Assembly: GCA_948144175.1 (NCBI GenBank) | Contig: CANXME010002430.1 | Span: 1-64,000, forward strand | Length of the DNA: 64,000 nucleotides | Source: Closterium sp. NIES-65 | Taxonomy: Eukaryota > Streptophyta > Zygnematophyceae > Desmidiales > Closteriaceae | Direction of reading: 5' to 3' | Program-made: the position numbers and the translations under genes | The notes under the pieces: generated by a model | Database searches by the model: none | Told to the model about the DNA's origin: nothing | The model's input: only the letters and a program-made list of their open reading frames with translations | Part shown: positions 62,703 through 64,000 of the stretch, one piece after another | How the letters are laid out: every line of letters starts with the position of its first letter | How positions within the stretch are numbered: position 1 is the first letter of the stretch

Positions 62703-64000
62703 CTCCCCCTTGCACCCAAGCCTCTAGGTGTTCATACTAACACGCTCACGGCATGCACGGAATGAATCCTTAAGGAGTGGTTTAGTGAGGAAATCCGCGG
62801 GTTGCGCCTTGGTGCTTATGTATGTGACCTTGACCTCACTTGTCTCGACCATCTTGCGAATGAAGTGATGCTTCACCTCAATGTGCTTGGTTCGCCCGTG
62901 AAGGATAGCATTGTGAGTGAGGTTTATGGCCGCTTGTTTGGCACAAAAGAGAGGAGTTGGGTCGACTTGAGGATGCCCAAGCTCCGCTCGAAGGCGCCGT
63001 AACCATATTGCCTCCATGGCTCCTAGAGTGAGTGCCATGTATTCCGCTTCTGTTGAGCTTAGAGCCACGGTTGGTTGCAACTTGCTTTACCTACTCACGG
63101 CTCCCCAAGCAAGGTGAAGACGTACGCGCCGGTACTCTTGCGCTTGCTTTGATCTCTGGCATAATCCGAGTCGGTGTAGCCCTTGAGTCATATACGAGTC
63201 CCAAGTTGGGTGTGCCTTAGAGGTAGTGTAGAACGCGTCCTCCCGCACGCACGTGCTCGGTATGAGGGTTTCTTACGGCTCGTCCAAGTACCCCGGCGGC
63301 GTATGAGAGGTCGGGACGGGTAGAAACGGCGGCATACATGAGTGAGCCGACTAGCGAATGAAACTTCTTCCTTTTGGCTTCGTCGAGGGTGGATTCTTCC
63401 TCTCCCGGGAGGCAAGAAAATCCCGTGTCTAGTGGTGTCCCTACCGGGTGGCTATTACCCATGCCGAAGCGCTCCACAACCCCCTTCACATATTTCTCTT
63501 GGTGGAGGTGAATGGTCCCGTTCGTTCGGTCGCGGTCGTCGTGCATCCCGAGGTAATTCGTCACTGGTCCCAAGTCCCTCATTGCAAATTCCGACATCTC
63601 GAATTGGGTCTTTGGAGTCGGAGAAAAGAAGGAGGTCATCGACGTAGAGCAAAAGCACCAATTTCTTCTCCCCTTCCTTCAACACGTACAATGCGCTATC
63701 ACACACGCTACGCGCAAAGCCGTGTTGGAGAAGAAATTCGTCGATGCGCTTGTACCATCCGCATGGGCTTTGCTTCAAGCCATAGATGGTACGCTTGAGC
63801 TTCCATACCCTTCCGCTACCATCATCGTACCCCTAGGGTTGCCGCATGTAGACTTCTTCGATGAGAAGCCCGTAGAGGAAGGCGGTGCAAACGTCCAACT
63901 GTTCCACCTCGAGGTTGAGAGATGCCGCTAGCGCGAGCAACACCCGAAGAGTGGAGGCCTTCGAAACAGGAGCGAAGGTCTCACTATAGTGCTCCCCCTC
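62703..64000 (-). pseudogene. Decayed copia element F: RT and RNase H, continues past the window
   Basis: Minus-strand blocks read from the right edge: SPCGWYKRIDEFLLQHGFAR and the RT box YVDDLLLFSDS (about 63640). A frame change follows, then MRDLGPVTNYLGM, YVKGVVERFGMGNSHPVGTP and FHSLVGSLMYAAVSTRPDLS (63639-63217). RNase H pieces follow near 63190-63080, then ALSSTEAEYMALTLGAMEA, HGRTKHIEVKHHFIR and QPADFLTKPL (63080-62724). At least two frame changes occur. The sequence is of the B-like copia class rather than the short-LTR class. Confidence 0.85.

Overview
The window is nuclear DNA of a photosynthetic streptophyte, most likely a charophyte-grade green alga or an early-diverging plant. 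This rests on plant-type intron-containing genes (ATE1, a SWD2/WDR82 WD40 protein, a plant glucose/ribitol-dehydrogenase-like SDR), a tRNA-Ile(AAT) with plant-type sequence, and several Ty1/copia elements primed by initiator-Met-tRNA-like sites. The exact organism is inference. A Closterium-like zygnematophyte would fit the GC-rich genes and heavy low-complexity content, but the sequence alone does not prove it.

Layout. 1-4.8 kb: a decayed Ty1/copia pol with a remnant short LTR. 5.8-9.4 kb (minus): ATE1, with one internal exon duplicated and its C-terminal exon triplicated. 10.1-14.2 kb (minus): a gene for a long disordered protein I do not recognise. 17.0-20.2 kb (plus): a six-exon gene for a 167-residue membrane protein that closes exactly in frame. 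20.4 kb (minus): tRNA-Ile. 21.4-23.3 kb (plus): a six-exon, 290-residue SDR. 24.4-30.6 kb (plus): a SWD2/WDR82 gene whose introns carry many partial copies of its own exons plus a kilobase of CCCT repeat. 30.7-31.7 kb (minus): a convergent Cys-rich unknown protein. 33.7-44.6 kb (minus): a decayed hAT transposase gene split by copia element A (35134-42624, TSD CAATC). 44.9-51.4 kb (plus): copia element B, 830-bp LTRs, TSD GTGTT, nearly intact. 52.4-61.4 kb (minus): a small non-autonomous element D (about 1.07 kb without insertions, TSD CGTTA) that has received copia element C (53342-60873) in its interior and a 410-bp solo LTR E (TSD ATACT) in its left LTR. 61.6-62.2 kb: a pogo/Tigger-type transposase fragment. 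62.7 kb to the right edge (minus): the 3' half of another decayed copia.

Two themes stand out. First, the host genes in the left half contain tandem partial copies of their own exons, usually keeping one splice signal (ATE1, the membrane protein, SDR, SWD2). They behave like decoy, poison or alternative exons on paper, and only transcripts can say whether they are used. Second, the right half is a readable nest of transposons whose LTR ends, target-site duplications and primer sites can be read to the base. Elements A and C share a non-canonical Cys/His motif where a retroviral-type zinc knuckle would be expected, plus very short LTRs and long minisatellite leaders. Element D shares their terminal TGTCAAA and could be a miniature passenger of that family.
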